This document shows, piece by piece, positions 53,357 through 63,967 of a stretch of DNA of 64,000 bases (positions are counted from its first letter, which is position 1; every line of letters starts with the position of its first letter). A program made the translations under genes and the position numbers. The stretch covers positions 86,258-150,257 of the forward strand of contig NW_008246144.1 of NCBI RefSeq assembly GCF_000281045.1, read 5' to 3'. The DNA comes from Saprolegnia diclina VS20 (Eukaryota > Oomycota > Saprolegniomycetes > Saprolegniales > Saprolegniaceae). The notes below the pieces were generated by a model. It worked only from the letters and a program-made list of their open reading frames with translations. It ran no database searches and was not told where the DNA came from.

Positions 53357-54770
53357 CTACACCCGCATTGGCTCATTTTCTTGCAGAGACGAAGGTCTTG
53401 TGTCTACCTTGGCTTGCTTGGCGGCTTCGACGAGCGCGCGGACAATGTCTTCGTGGCCCAGCTTGGCCGCGAGCGATACGAGCGACTCGCCGTGCTATGA
53501 TCGATACGCATGAGCCCTCGTTCAACGTCAACGAGTGAGGACGTACAAAGGCCGTGTCCGTTTTGGCGTTGGCGCGAAGGAGGATCTTGGCCATGTTCAA
53601 GCTGCCGAGCTGGATCGCACGCAGGAGCGGCGCCGGTGACCCCTAACCCTTCATCTAGCGTTTTCATCTTCTGGCGCAGACGACGCACCTTGTTGACGTC
53701 TGCTTTGGCAATGATGAGGGCAAGCACCATATCGACGTGGTTGTTGGCGACCGCAAGGCAGAGCGGGCTAAAGCCGGCAACGTCGTCGTCGTGGAGGCTC
53801 CAGAGACCACGCTTGCATGTATCCGGGCGCTACATTGCTTTCAGCACATTTTTTTCAGCCTATTTCAAAAGATGACCTTGCTGCAGTAGTTGATGTCGGC
53901 GCCCGCGGCCAGGAGCAGCTTGACCAGCGTCTTGTGCCCGGCGTGCGCTGCGATCAGCAGCGGCGAGAGGCCAAATTGGTGCTCGGTCACGTTGACGTTG
54001 GCGCCAGCGGCGACAAGGAGACGGGCAATCTCAACGTAGCCGAGGACCGAGGCGGCGTACAGAGGCGAGACACCCCGCTAGCGCTGCCATGAGCTTTGAG
54101 AAGTATGTACACCGCCGTACCTCGCTGCACTGGTTGACATCCGCCTTGGCCGCCAAGAGCGAGTCGACGAGCTCCAAGTCGCCGTGGCACGCGGCCATCA
54201 GCAGCGCCGTCATTTGGCCCTACCGCCGAGACACGAGCTTGCAAGGGCGAAGCTACGTTCGATGCATACCTTGTGGGTCGCGTTCGGGTCGGCGCCAGCC
54301 TCGAGCAGCGCCCGCATGGTCTCCTTGTAGCGTTTCTTGGCTGCAAGGTAGAGCGGCGCGATGTCCTATGACCATATTTACTGCATATGATGTATGGCGA
54401 TGACGCGGCTGTACCCAGGATGCCTGGTTGACGTCGGCGCCGAGGCCCACGAGCATCTTGACCATCTTGACGTTGCCGTTGTTGACAGCGTGGAAGAGGG
54501 CCGAGAAGCCCTAGAACAAGCGCATGAGCGCGGCCAACATACAGGGCAACGTACGTATTGGGTGGCATTCGGGTCCGCGCCGGCCGCCAAGAGGGCCTTG
54601 ACGCGCGTCAGATCGCCGGCGCCCGCGGCCTGCGCCAACTGCCCACTGCCCTACGCGTGGCATGAGCCTATGCCGAACGAGCGACGAGGTCGTACCGCTC
54701 GCTCGTATGCGATCAGCGCCAAGCCGACGACGCTGACGCCGACTACTGCCGTCTTCAGAAGCACGCCCAT
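53357..54770 (-). CDS. Membrane-anchored ankyrin protein, one repeat per exon
   Basis: Nine exons, high to low 54770-54696, 54650-54555, 54510-54415, 54365-54270, 54219-54121, 54077-53877, 53829-53689, 53642-53547 and 53494-53357; all introns phase 0, 43-52 nt; 345 residues. Exon 1 encodes a single hydrophobic anchor (LKTAVVGVSVVGLALIAYER). Exons 2-4 and 8 are exactly 96 nt and exon 5 is 99 nt, each coding one ankyrin repeat (for example GFSALFHAVNNGNVKMVKML). Exon 6 (201 nt) holds two repeats and exon 7 (141 nt) one repeat with an added segment. The exon-repeat match implies growth by exon duplication. The protein probably sits on a membrane with ankyrins in the cytosol; partner unknown. The final exon ends in a short polar tail and could be mis-terminated. 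Confidence 0.85.
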
Positions 54771-56435
54771 CCTCGTCGTTCGCTATACCGCTCGTATGCC
54801 ACTCCGCGTTCAGTGGCCGGCGCTCAAGCCGGGATTGGAGGGGGCCCCAATATATCATGGCTTTTCTTATACTTGGTGTTTGTAAGAGGGTGGGGGGCCC
54901 TTGAAATCAGAATGTGTGTGATTGTGGCAAGTTGATGCGCTTCAAGTGCAAGCGCCGCACGCAATGCGTTCGCATCGACTACTGACGGCCGCGCCGTCAT
55001 TCCTTTAGATGCAGAGTTAGTACACTGCTAGTATAGTGTCTATAGCCCCGGCGGCTAGAGTGGAGCAAACGTCCGCTTGCGTGGCACGACCCGACGCGGA
55101 AGGAGTTCGTCTCAACTTGGCAAAACAAAATCATGGACCTGCAAAGTGATCCTCATTCGTAGAGTTAGCGTAAAGTTATTGTGCATCATGGGATATTGCT
55201 GTGGCACGAATAAGCTGTTACCTTCTAGGCTTGGCGCGCGTCAAATCACCGAGCTTTCGGTGTAGTTTGAGGAGGAATTCCCACCGATACCGAGAGGACT
55301 ATCGCTCGAGATGGACCGTAATTGCCCACCAGTCTTGTAAGCTGTCAACAAAGAGCATGCGGAAGAGGCTGCGAGAAGTGTGCGGTTACTAGATCATAGC
55401 AGGTACTACAACGAGCAACGTCAAGGCGAATGAGACAATCGAGCCTTCGACTCCAGCGATGTTCACAAACCTCCTTCAAACACAAAAACAAACGCTCGAC
55501 TTGACTTGCGTGGCACTCCATCTGGTTTCGCAATGAGTCTGAGGTGTCATCTGGACAATAATCTGATTTCTGATCCCGGCAAGTCGTCTGGATTCCCACT
55601 GCTGGATTCCCACACCAGCGCATTCCCTGCAATGGCACTTGGTATCTGATGACTACGACGACCTATGAAAAATAGTTAGTAGTCATCAGCGACAAAAATG
55701 CGCATGCCAGATGAAGACACATTGACAAGGTGGCGACTTGACGCGCGGACCTGCTACTTACGACGACGACGGGTGCATGCACCGCGCTCGCGGAATCGAC
55801 AATCCCGCTTCCTCGGCAACGTCTTGGCGAATTCATTGACAGCATCAATGGAAAGGCGCACGAGGTATCACTCTGATTTCGGACGCCCCGAGTGTGTCCA
55901 GGAGGGAACTCAGGATGCTTCCAGCGACGAAGCGAGCGACCATCGAAGTCCCAACAACCCTCGGTATACGTCGACAAGGGAACATGGTGTGCATTACTGC
56001 TGCACAAGATGACTTGTGTGCACTTCCAGGTGTGACGCGGATAGTCTGTCCTCGCTTCCCCATTGGCCTCAATCGACATACTAGTACAATCGTGTCATGT
56101 AAACGCACCCCGATGCGCGATCGAGTCGCAGATCCGTAGCTCCTCACTGTATAACGTGGCAACAGAAACTGGTGGCCCTCCAAGTGGACTCGTCCCAGTA
56201 AGCACCGCCGGATCGAAACGACGTCGTTACATCGCACGACAAGTTGTCGCAGCCATCAATTCGCACAAATGAGTACATGTATGTCGCGCACGCCGCTCGG
56301 TCGCGACGTTTCGCGGCACACATGACACAATTGACAACCGTTTTGGGAATTACGAAACCGGTTGGCGCGTCCGAATCTACGACCCTACTCGACTAGAAGC
56401 GATCACACCATACCATTTGTCATTTACCGATCCCC
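54771..56435. other. Long intergenic region
   Basis: About 1.67 kb between the ankyrin gene start and OFA copy B. Short frames on both strands at 55660-56270 (up to 138 residues) have mixed, non-family composition. It may contain decayed sequence but nothing could be named. Confidence 0.4.
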
Positions 56436-58181
56436 ATGTCTCGTTGGTTCCGTGACTACTGGCGCATCGTGGTACCGCCCAAGTCGCCCGACGAGATCGA
56501 CGCCGAGCGCTGGCTGCTTGTGTGCCCCTTGCCCGGCGCCCGGTACGGGTCGTGCCAGTGCCGACCGTTCTTCCGGTATTACATTCTGGTTGCCGCCGTG
56601 CTAGTGCAGTTTGTCTGTGGCGTCCTCTTCGCCATGACCATCGTTTCCAAACCGTTTGACTTGAACGTGTTTGGCGCGACCACCAACAACCGCAACGCGC
56701 GGCTCACGATCGAGAGCGGTGTCGCCATTGCACTCGCGATGGCCTTTGTGGGCCCGGTCAACGAGCGCCGTGGGCCGCGCTGGAGCATGCTCGTCGGCAG
56801 CAGCCTCGCGGTCGCGGGTCTCTGCGCGATCCAGATTGCACTCTGGGCGCGGATCTGGGCGCCGCTGGTCGTCGGCTGCATTGGCTGCGGCCTCGGCTTT
56901 GGCTTCCTCATGATCTGCTCGGTTTCGACCGTGCAAAAGTGGTACCCCGATCTGCGCGGCTCGGCCCTCGGTGTGAGCATGCTCGGGTTTGGCGCCGGGC
57001 AAATTGCGTGGAACGCGACCTTCGACAGCGTCCGCGACCACCTCGCCGACGAGATGGCGCTCAACACGACGTTCCTCTTTGTGATTTTACTCCTCGCGCC
57101 GCTCCTCGCCTTCGGGATAGTTGCGATGCGGACACCACCAGCGACCTTCCGCGTCCAAGGCCACAACATGCACGGCATCCCGACCGAGGCCGTCTTGAGT
57201 CCGACGACGCTTCAAGACGACTTTTACAACATTGGCATGACACTGGTCAACTACTCGGCGGTAACGCAGCCGCGTCAGGACGGGGCGGTCGCGGGCACGG
57301 ACCGAGCGTACCACGAACACGTCAAGGGCTTGACGCTGCTCCAGTGCATCTTTTCGACGGACTTTTTCTGTCTCGTGGTCGCGTCGGCCGCGCTTGCGTG
57401 TACCGGGCTTCTCTACGCCGAGATTTCCGACCCGACCGACCAAGACCGCATTCCTCGCTGGTTCAACACGACCAGCAGCGACCACCTCATGCTGCGCGCT
57501 GACATTGCGGGTCTTTTAAGCCGCGTGGTTTGCCCGATGCTTTCGGATGCGATGAGCAAAGGCTTCTACTGGAACCCGGCGTTTGCGCGCAAAGTGGTGT
57601 TTCTCTTGCTGCTCTTGGTGCCCGCCGTGTCGTTGCCGCTGCTCCTTACGAGCCTCGACGACTTTGCTCGGTTCCGAACCATGATTTATATCACCAAGAC
57701 CGTTGCGAGCGGCGGGTTCGCGGTCATTGGCTGCTTCCTCACCGACTTGTACGGCGTCTACAACATGGGCACCATGTACGGCCTCGTGCTCGCGGGTTGG
57801 TCCCTTGGCTCGGTCGTCGTCGCGGCGCGCTTCTCGGGCGACCGCACCGACTACTTTGACCAAGTGCAGCTCATGTGGGTGCTCTGCCTCATCGGGTTTT
57901 GCCTCATGGTCTTTGTCCGCACGGACAGCATGGACCGGTTCTACCACGGCTACCAGCTCTCAATCTGTGGCAAAACAGTGCTGCAAATCCCGTTCAAGCG
58001 CCGACTGGAAGCGTCGTCGACCATGGACCCGGGCGGCTTGAGCATGACGACGTTGGGACGCTTGAGCAGCAAGCAGCAGATATCAACGTCGCTGAGCAAA
58101 ACGATGAGCTTCAAGCACGACGGCGCATTCTTCATTGTGAGCTCCGATTCCGAAACCAGCGTCGGCCATTTCGACGTATAA
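56436..58181 (+). CDS. OFA-type (oxalate/formate antiporter-like) MFS transporter, copy B
   Basis: Single exon, 581 residues, paralogous to copy A over its full length. N-terminus MSRWFRDYWRIVVPPKSPDE, then CQCRPFFRYYILVAAVL, FVGPVNERRGPRWSML, CSVSTVQKWYPDLRGSALGV, GFGAGQIAWN, AVIGCFLTDLYGVYNMGTMY and SMDRFYHGYQLSICGKT. Twelve helices are expected with a roughly 90-residue cytosolic tail. The tail differs from copy A in the middle (Ser/Leu-rich, GGLSMTTLGRLSSKQQIS) but ends in FFIVSSDSETSVG, keeping the same acidic-serine end. Likely a monocarboxylate/oxalate-type carrier; substrate unknown. Conservation of the extreme tail points to a shared sorting or phosphorylation signal. Confidence 0.9.
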   Translation: MSRWFRDYWRIVVPPKSPDEIDAERWLLVCPLPGARYGSCQCRPFFRYYILVAAVLVQFVCGVLFAMTIVSKPFDLNVFGATTNNRNARLTIESGVAIALAMAFVGPVNERRGPRWSMLVGSSLAVAGLCAIQIALWARIWAPLVVGCIGCGLGFGFLMICSVSTVQKWYPDLRGSALGVSMLGFGAGQIAWNATFDSVRDHLADEMALNTTFLFVILLLAPLLAFGIVAMRTPPATFRVQGHNMHGIPTEAVLSPTTLQDDFYNIGMTLVNYSAVTQPRQDGAVAGTDRAYHEHVKGLTLLQCIFSTDFFCLVVASAALACTGLLYAEISDPTDQDRIPRWFNTTSSDHLMLRADIAGLLSRVVCPMLSDAMSKGFYWNPAFARKVVFLLLLLVPAVSLPLLLTSLDDFARFRTMIYITKTVASGGFAVIGCFLTDLYGVYNMGTMYGLVLAGWSLGSVVVAARFSGDRTDYFDQVQLMWVLCLIGFCLMVFVRTDSMDRFYHGYQLSICGKTVLQIPFKRRLEASSTMDPGGLSMTTLGRLSSKQQISTSLSKTMSFKHDGAFFIVSSDSETSVGHFDV

Positions 58182-58491
58182 CCCGATAGGCGTTTAAACT
58201 ATTATTTAGCAACACGATGTGAGCTCGTTCCCAATCTACTCGTCTCAGATACCGCCCAGTGACACAGTACAGTCGTCAGTGTCACTGCCCAAACGCGAAA
58301 AGGTTTTATGAGGATTCGCCCAAGTTGAAATAATGAAACACTGCATTTGGTTTTAGTTATGCGTGGTTGCAGCAACGTTGGCCGCCTACTGAGCAAAGGA
58401 CATGGACGGCGTCGGGGCGAGTTGTAGGGTGTTCTCCAGCAACCACAATTGCTCCATGGATGGGCTTCCTCACGATCGCAATATGCCGAAT
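58182..58491. other. Spacer between OFA copy B and the palindrome
   Basis: About 310 bp, AT-rich at the left, no gene seen. Frames crossing it belong to the palindrome on its right. Confidence 0.4.
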
Positions 58492-58975
58492 CGCCGGTGC
58501 CGGCGTGGCTTGCTGCTTGAGCCGAGGTTTTGCAGGCCGCTGCGCCTCGTCGCTTTGCCACTGGCGGCACTCGACATTGTACCATGCCGCCAGCATACGG
58601 TAAGCTGCAGGACGTCGTCCACGCCGGCGGCAGCGGCGAGCGTCGCCTCTTCACGGCGACGCTGCTCAAGGTAATTGAGCACCACGATATCGTGACCTTC
58701 CTCTCGCCACGCGAGATGGATAATACATGTCTTATGTACTCTCCTCTCTCGACTGGAGATGGAGAGTACATAAGACAAGTATTCTCCATCTCGCGTGGCG
58801 AGAGGAATGCTACGATATCGTGGTGCTCAATTACCTTGAGCAGCGTCGCCGTGAAGAGGCGACGCTCGCCGCTGCCGCCGGCGCGGACGACTTCCTGCAG
58901 CTTACCGTATGCTGGCGGCATGGTAGAATGTCGAATGCCGCCAGTGGCCAAGCGACCGCCAGTCACGCCGGCACC
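58492..58975. repeat. Long near-perfect palindrome (inverted duplication of a coding-like fragment)
   Basis: The left arm ends at 58744 and the right arm starts at 58761, leaving a 16-nt loop. From 58557 to 58948 the arms pair with no net length difference. About 190 bp pair with few mismatches. Beyond that the left arm carries about 40 bp of extra sequence, and similarity continues to gccggtgccggcgtg at about 58494 and its complement near 58975. Both arms encode, reading towards the loop, the same coding-like stretch (MPPAYGKLQ, then GGSGERRLFTATLLKVIEHH and SPREM). The arm translations differ at only about five residues. This fits an inverted copy of a host gene piece or a foldback element. 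Transcripts would fold into long dsRNA. Confidence 0.88.
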
Positions 58976-59180
58976 GGCCAGTCGGCGAACTGCGGCTATG
59001 AACAAGTGTGTAGCATTTGTCCGGATAGCAAGGCGGCTTAGGGGGCGTGCCCTTAGTCAGTATCGAGTCTTGTGCGGTATCCTTTATCTATCGATAGATA
59101 TGCATATGCAATGGACAGAGGTATGTATTTCGAGAGACTTTTTCCGGACCCCATATTTGGATATTCGACCCGCAACGACG

Positions 59181-60733
59181 ATGGGCGCCGACGACAAGAC
59201 GACCAAGACCGCTGCGCAGGTCTCGGAGGACCTCGAGCAGGACATCAGTGTGCTGCCCAAGATGGAGATCGCCCATCTGCACTACCTGCTGCAAGCGTCG
59301 GCCTCGGCGCATGCGGCGGTCTCGGCGGACGAGGTCTCGGCGGCCAAGGCCAAGCTTCTCGAGCACATCCAAGCGGACAGTACGCTTGTCATGGCCTGCG
59401 CGCAGTGACTCATCATATCTGTAGACATGGCCCCATATTATGAGCAGCTCTGCGCCGAGTTCAAGTGGCCCGTCGATGCGGCGCTTCTCGCGACGATGAA
59501 GTACGTTGCTCGACCTTTACAAGGATATGTCTCAACATGCGCCGCTTCTAGGAAGGCCAACGAGGACGAGCTCAAGGCGCTCGACGTGCAACTGGAAGAC
59601 GCAATCGCCAATCTCGGTGACATTGAGGTCCTCGAGACGCACCTCGCGCGCGCGCGCGTCTTCTCCAAGATCGGCGACAAGGCTAACGTGCTGGACGCCT
59701 TCAAGACGGCGCTCACCAAGCCGACGTCCATCAACCAAAAGATCATCATCGAGCTCCACATCATTCGCATCGGCCTCTTCTTCTCGGACCTCGAGCTCGT
59801 CGAAGCGCACATCAAAAAGGCGACCGCGCTCATCGACGAAGGCGGCGACTGGGACCGCCGCAACCGGCTCAAGGTCTACGAAGGCTGCTACCTCCTCATG
59901 GCCCGCGACTTTAAGAAGGCGTCCAAGCTCTTCCAGGTACGCTATGCCGATCGCTATTGTCGCTTCTAGCATGCATGTAGGAATCGGTCGCTACGTTTAC
60001 GAGCACGGAGCTCATGTCGTACCCGTCCATGATCTTCTACGCCGTCGTCACGTGCGTCTTGAGCATGGACCGCGTCGACCTCAAGAAGAAGGTCGCGTCC
60101 ATCGAGCATCATCTTCAGCGTTGCCTCATACAAACGCGTAGATTGTCGACTCGTCCGAGGTGTTGGCCGTGATCCGCGACATCCCGCACCTCTCGGACTT
60201 TCTCGAGGGCCTCTACAACTGCAACTACAAGCAGTTCTTTACGGCCATGGGTACGACTCGTCCAGCGCCATTTGAAGCAACTTCTTGTGCGTAGTGCAAC
60301 TCCACCCGTATGTGCACCGCGACAAGTACCTCGCGGCGCACTCGCGCTTCATCTACCGCGAGCTGCGCATCCTCGCGTACACGCAGTTCCTCCAGGCGTA
60401 CCGAAGGTAGCACTCTTGTCTCAATCTCAATCTCAATCTCAAATGTTCGTAGCGTCACGATGCAGTCGATGGCCCACTCGTTTGGCGTCGGCATTCCGTT
60501 CTTGGACGCCGAGCTCTCGCGCTTCATTGCCGCTGGCCGTTTGAACGCCAAGATCGACAAGGTAGCGACGCAGCAGGGAGTTGCCCTCGAGATTCATAAT
60601 CGCGGGTTAGGTCTCGGGCGTCATCGAGACCAACCGCCCGGACGCCAAGAACGCGCAGTACCAGGAGACGATCAAGAAGGGCGATGCGCTCCTCAACCGC
60701 ATCCAGAAGCTCGCACGTGTCATCAACGTCTAA
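59181..60733 (+). CDS. RPN7: 26S proteasome regulatory subunit RPN7 (PSMD6)
   Basis: Eight exons: 59181-59379, 59425-59500, 59552-59936, 59981-60091, 60142-60250, 60295-60406, 60453-60561 and 60611-60733; introns 44-51 nt; 407 residues. RPN7 is a lid subunit of the 19S particle with a TPR-like helical region and a C-terminal PCI domain. Marks: [112 protein letters not shown], and the PCI stretch [20 protein letters not shown] with [18 protein letters not shown], ending in a coiled tail. The length matches the family (about 390). The sixth intron holds a short tctcaa repeat. It appears intact and is a single-copy-type housekeeping gene. Confidence 0.96.
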
Positions 60734-60935
60734 GTCGGAACGAGCTATATCGTGCTAGTAACGCGACGAGCATATATTCGATGCACAAGCTATCCGTGTC
60801 TTGCCGACCGCGTCCTGGACGACTGCAGACGCATTGAGCGACCGATTCGCAGGCCATCGACACGAGAAGAGAGACCGAGGCGACGGCAACTAGATGCAGT
60901 AGCACACATTACAAGCTCTTCAAGGAGACGGAGGA

Positions 60936-61145
60936 GTGATCACTTCCATCGATGCGACGTCGTCATCGAGATGCGAGTGCGCACGGCGCCTTCAAGAGCA
61001 CCAACGTCTGCCTGCCGGCCATGTCGCCAAGCTCGCACAGCTGCACGTAACCCGGTCGAGAACACGCTGCGCTGGGCGGCTCCCGAGGTCGTCTTGGGCC
61101 ACGAGGCGTCGTCGATGTCCTTTGCTTCGTCCTCGTCGAGCTAAA
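60936..61145 (+). pseudogene. Remnant of a protein kinase catalytic domain
   Basis: Pieces of a kinase C-lobe lie in order but in different frames: GAFKSTNVCLPA (compare HRDFKSTNVLLDA of oomycete kinases), then AGHVAKLAQLHV in a second frame, then ENTLRWAAPEVVLGHEASSM in a third, ending at a stop at 61142. The Asp of HRD is lost, and at least two frame changes would be needed to read it through. No N-lobe is seen. It is best explained as a decayed fragment of an LRR-type or TKL kinase gene, not a working gene. Confidence 0.6.
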
Positions 61146-61620
61146 GACACGCCATTGAGTTGATGTACGCTTGGGCGACGCACGATGGAGAAACGTGGCT
61201 AAACACGCTCGGGCAGGTCCGAGACACGCGGCAACCACAGCCGAGTTCTTGTCGACTTGGCGGCGCCATGCGTCACAAGCTTGGGTCGCCGGAATGGGCC
61301 GTCGTGTAACACGTTTATAAGGCGTCGAGGTGGACTAGAATGCTGCCCAAGATGGAGATACCTTGTGCAGTGGACGCTCTCCATCTTCGCTAATGTCCAT
61401 CAGACGCGGTCGTCTTGTCGTCGGCAGCGTCCATCTTTGTCGGGGCTGAATAAGATTCGAACCATAAGATAGTCTGCAAAAGGCCACTGTCATTTGCCTA
61501 TCAATCCATACCTTTGAGATGCGAGAGTGGTCCCCAGGTAAAGGCTCTGCGCCTAGTCGCTCCTGTGCTTTTACTTGAGGCTTCTACGCTTCTTGACGCC
61601 CTGTCGCTCCGCGGCCACTG
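61146..61620. other. Spacer with a short echo of RPN7
   Basis: About 475 bp, no gene. At 61341-61359 the string tgctgcccaagatggagat repeats the RPN7 exon-1 sequence at about 59252-59270 exactly. This may be a relic of a local duplication or chance. Confidence 0.4.
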
Positions 61621-62155
61621 ATGGCTGCTTTCCCATTTCTCAATTCGCCTTCGCCATCAACACGCAGTAGCTCCAAGACGCCCCGGCGGGCACCTCCGCC
61701 GCTTCCGGCCCACCACGATGTGCTCCACGCACCAAGCCGTCAACGACGCGCCAGCGCAAAGACGCCGTCCGCGCCGACGGGCGTGGCAGCCGCCGCCTGT
61801 TTCCAGGCACCGGGCTCAAGGCCTTACGGCAAGCTGGCCTGCAAAACGTGCCGGCAATGAGCGCCGAGTCGTGCATCATGCACCTGTTCCAGGCAGTCAC
61901 CAAGGACCCCGCGCCGATCGCGGCCCGCAAGGCCAAGGCCGGCGCCTCGACGTCGGCAAGGCCGTTGTGCTATGCGGCCGAGAGGTCGTTAACGACGGCA
62001 CTTGCCCGCAGGACTGCACCATCCTCGGGGCGGACCATTTTGCGGCTCTTCTTGAGCCCTACTTAGGCGACCCGCTCACTCTCGCGCGCGCAAGTTCCAG
62101 GACGCCGGGCTGTGCAAACTCACGCCAAGACATCTCTTGGCTTACATCGTTGTAG
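61621..62155 (+). pseudogene. Possible decayed gene of unknown family
   Basis: Two protein-like stretches sit in adjacent frames: SAESCIMHLFQAVTKDPAPI (about 61860-61920) and, shortly after, KAVVLCGREVVNDGTCPQDC with HFAALLEPYLGDPLTLA (about 61959-62090). Their codon use is coding-like, but no open frame with plausible splice sites joins them. It could be a broken gene or part of a spliced gene I failed to resolve. No family recognised. Confidence 0.35.
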
Positions 62156-63052
62156 CTTGCTAGTATTTAGACTAGTTGATTAGCTATAATGATGCTCAAC
62201 ACGTTACAATCATCAATCTTGATTTTCTTCTACTTTGGTATTTGGTACGAACATGCACATACTAGCGGGGTGGACGCAGTCAAGAGAACCACGAGCATGT
62301 CGACACCAGCGCACAGGACCGAGTTCATGGGCATCAAGCAACCTCATAGGGACTGCTGGCAATGCAATTGATCAGGATGAACCACAGAGGGGACCTACAA
62401 ATATTGCGAATTTGAGGGCCCTCCACCCTAGTCAGGCAATACTCACTTACAAATATGTAGTCGAATGAAAGTCACGAAAGCGAGGGGACCCCGACGGGGG
62501 ACCCAATCTTCCAGGAGAGACCTGACGATGGGCACCCTGACGGTCGTGCTCAAGACGCACGTACGTTGAAGCTGCTGCACGCGTTGTATCCGAGGACCGG
62601 CAGCTCCATCCAGCTCAAAGAAATCCACTTAACCGATCGCACGCCGCAGAAGCCATTCGATTTCACGAGCGACAAGGACAACAAAGAGCCCAAGAGGCAG
62701 AAGAAGCGTCCAAACCCAGTCGGTGAGGCTGCCTGCAAGCTGTCTAGTTGTATGTCTTCTCCATCATACATGTCATCTTCATTTTGCAGCGACGACTACG
62801 AGGTCAACTACTACTACGATACTAGACACACGTCACTGGTTTGGTGGGATGTGATCGCACCAAGCTCTTCCCGCCATTGAATCGACGCGCGGCGCTGCAT
62901 GTGGCAGGGATCCCACGCTCGGTCCATGCCGTCATTGGCGATATATCCATTGCGCTCCATTTGATTGCAGTCTTCATGAGGTCGAAGAAATGGTAGGTCC
63001 ACTCGACGCAAGCGCCGTCAACACCATAGGTACTAGTACACTCGATTCCGTC
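62156..63052. other. Gene-poor region with one possible exon
   Basis: About 0.9 kb. A plus-strand frame at 62566-62880 (104 residues) contains LKLLHALYPRTGSSIQLKE and a basic segment (EPKRQKKRPN). It may be an exon or a relic; an upstream piece MGTLTVVLKTHVR (62526) could precede it through a short intron. No family recognised. Confidence 0.35.
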
Positions 63053-63967
63053 TTATGTCGTCGAGCGGCCAAGCGTCGAGGGTGCGCCTTCATCCAGCTT
63101 GCGCTGGAGGTCGTTCGAGGGCTTTGCCGACAAAAGTATGTTCCACTGGGACATCTTATCGCGGCGGTCCTCCTTGGCGATCGCCCGCGACTGCGCCTCG
63201 ACCTGGAAGTACTCAGCTTGCTTCTTCATGCGCTCGATGGACGCGGTCATGTCGGCCATGCGACTCTTCATCGCCACTACCTTTTGAAAGTAAATGGGCA
63301 CCTGCGACATGGTCTGCTCCACGCCGGCGATCTTGGCGTTGCGCGTGATCTTGGCGTTGCGCTCCGAGACAACGTTGAGCAAGTGCTAGTGCATTTCCAT
63401 CGTCGTCATGAGCCACGTCGTAGGACGCCGGCAGTCTACCTCTTGGCTCTCGACGAGCTCGCGGATCTGCTCGAGCGTTCCGTCCAAGACGCTCTGCAGC
63501 TTGCTCGCCGCTGCCAAGCTCATCTAGCAGCATGCATGAGATATGTGTTGGTTCATAGGTAGCGATACCTTGTCCATGCCGTCGACCTCGGTAAAAGGGC
63601 TGCTCAAAGCTTGTCGCCAGACATCGTTCTCGTCCGGCACGGGTTGCAGCGGCGAGGCCAGCGGTGTGGCTTGGGCCGAGGCCGGAATATCGATCGGGGA
63701 TGGTGCTGGCTGCGTCAACGTGCTCGAAGGCTCGGTGGGCACGTTCTCGTCGGCGGCGAGCGTCGGGGCGACCACGGTCGCGGGCGAGGCAGGAGGCACA
63801 GGCGCCTTCTCCAGAACGGGTGCTTTCGGCGCGATCGTCGGTACCCACATGGGCTCATCTAGCATGCTTCATGGAGCATCATGTGCACGGAGCGCGCGTC
63901 TACCTTCTTCTTCTTCCTCGGACTCGCTGTCTTCCCCCGAGAAGATCTTGCCTGCCTTCGCTGCCAT
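63053..63967 (-). CDS. Coiled-coil protein, BLOC-1/KxDL-like (tentative)
   Basis: Four exons, high to low 63967-63904, 63858-63569, 63523-63440 and 63385-63053; introns 45-54 nt; 256 residues. The N-terminus is acidic (KIFSGEDSESEEEEED), followed by a Pro/Ala-rich disordered stretch to about residue 100. From about 115 to the end it is helical with coiled-coil heptads: SKLQSVLDGTLEQIRELVES, LLNVVSERNAKITRN, VEQTMSQVPIYFQKVVAMKS and MTASIERMKKQAEYFQVEAQ. The ending (MKSRMADMTASIERMKK) resembles BLOC-1/BORC subunits such as KXD1 or pallidin, which act in lysosome positioning, but the match is weak. The gene is complete within the window. Confidence 0.7.

Noticed and set aside
58202-59005. 267-residue minus-strand frame and its plus-strand twin (58530-59408)
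   Set aside because: Both arise from the palindrome, which presents the same coding-like stretch on each strand; the plus-strand frame also runs into RPN7 exon 1. Not counted as two genes.
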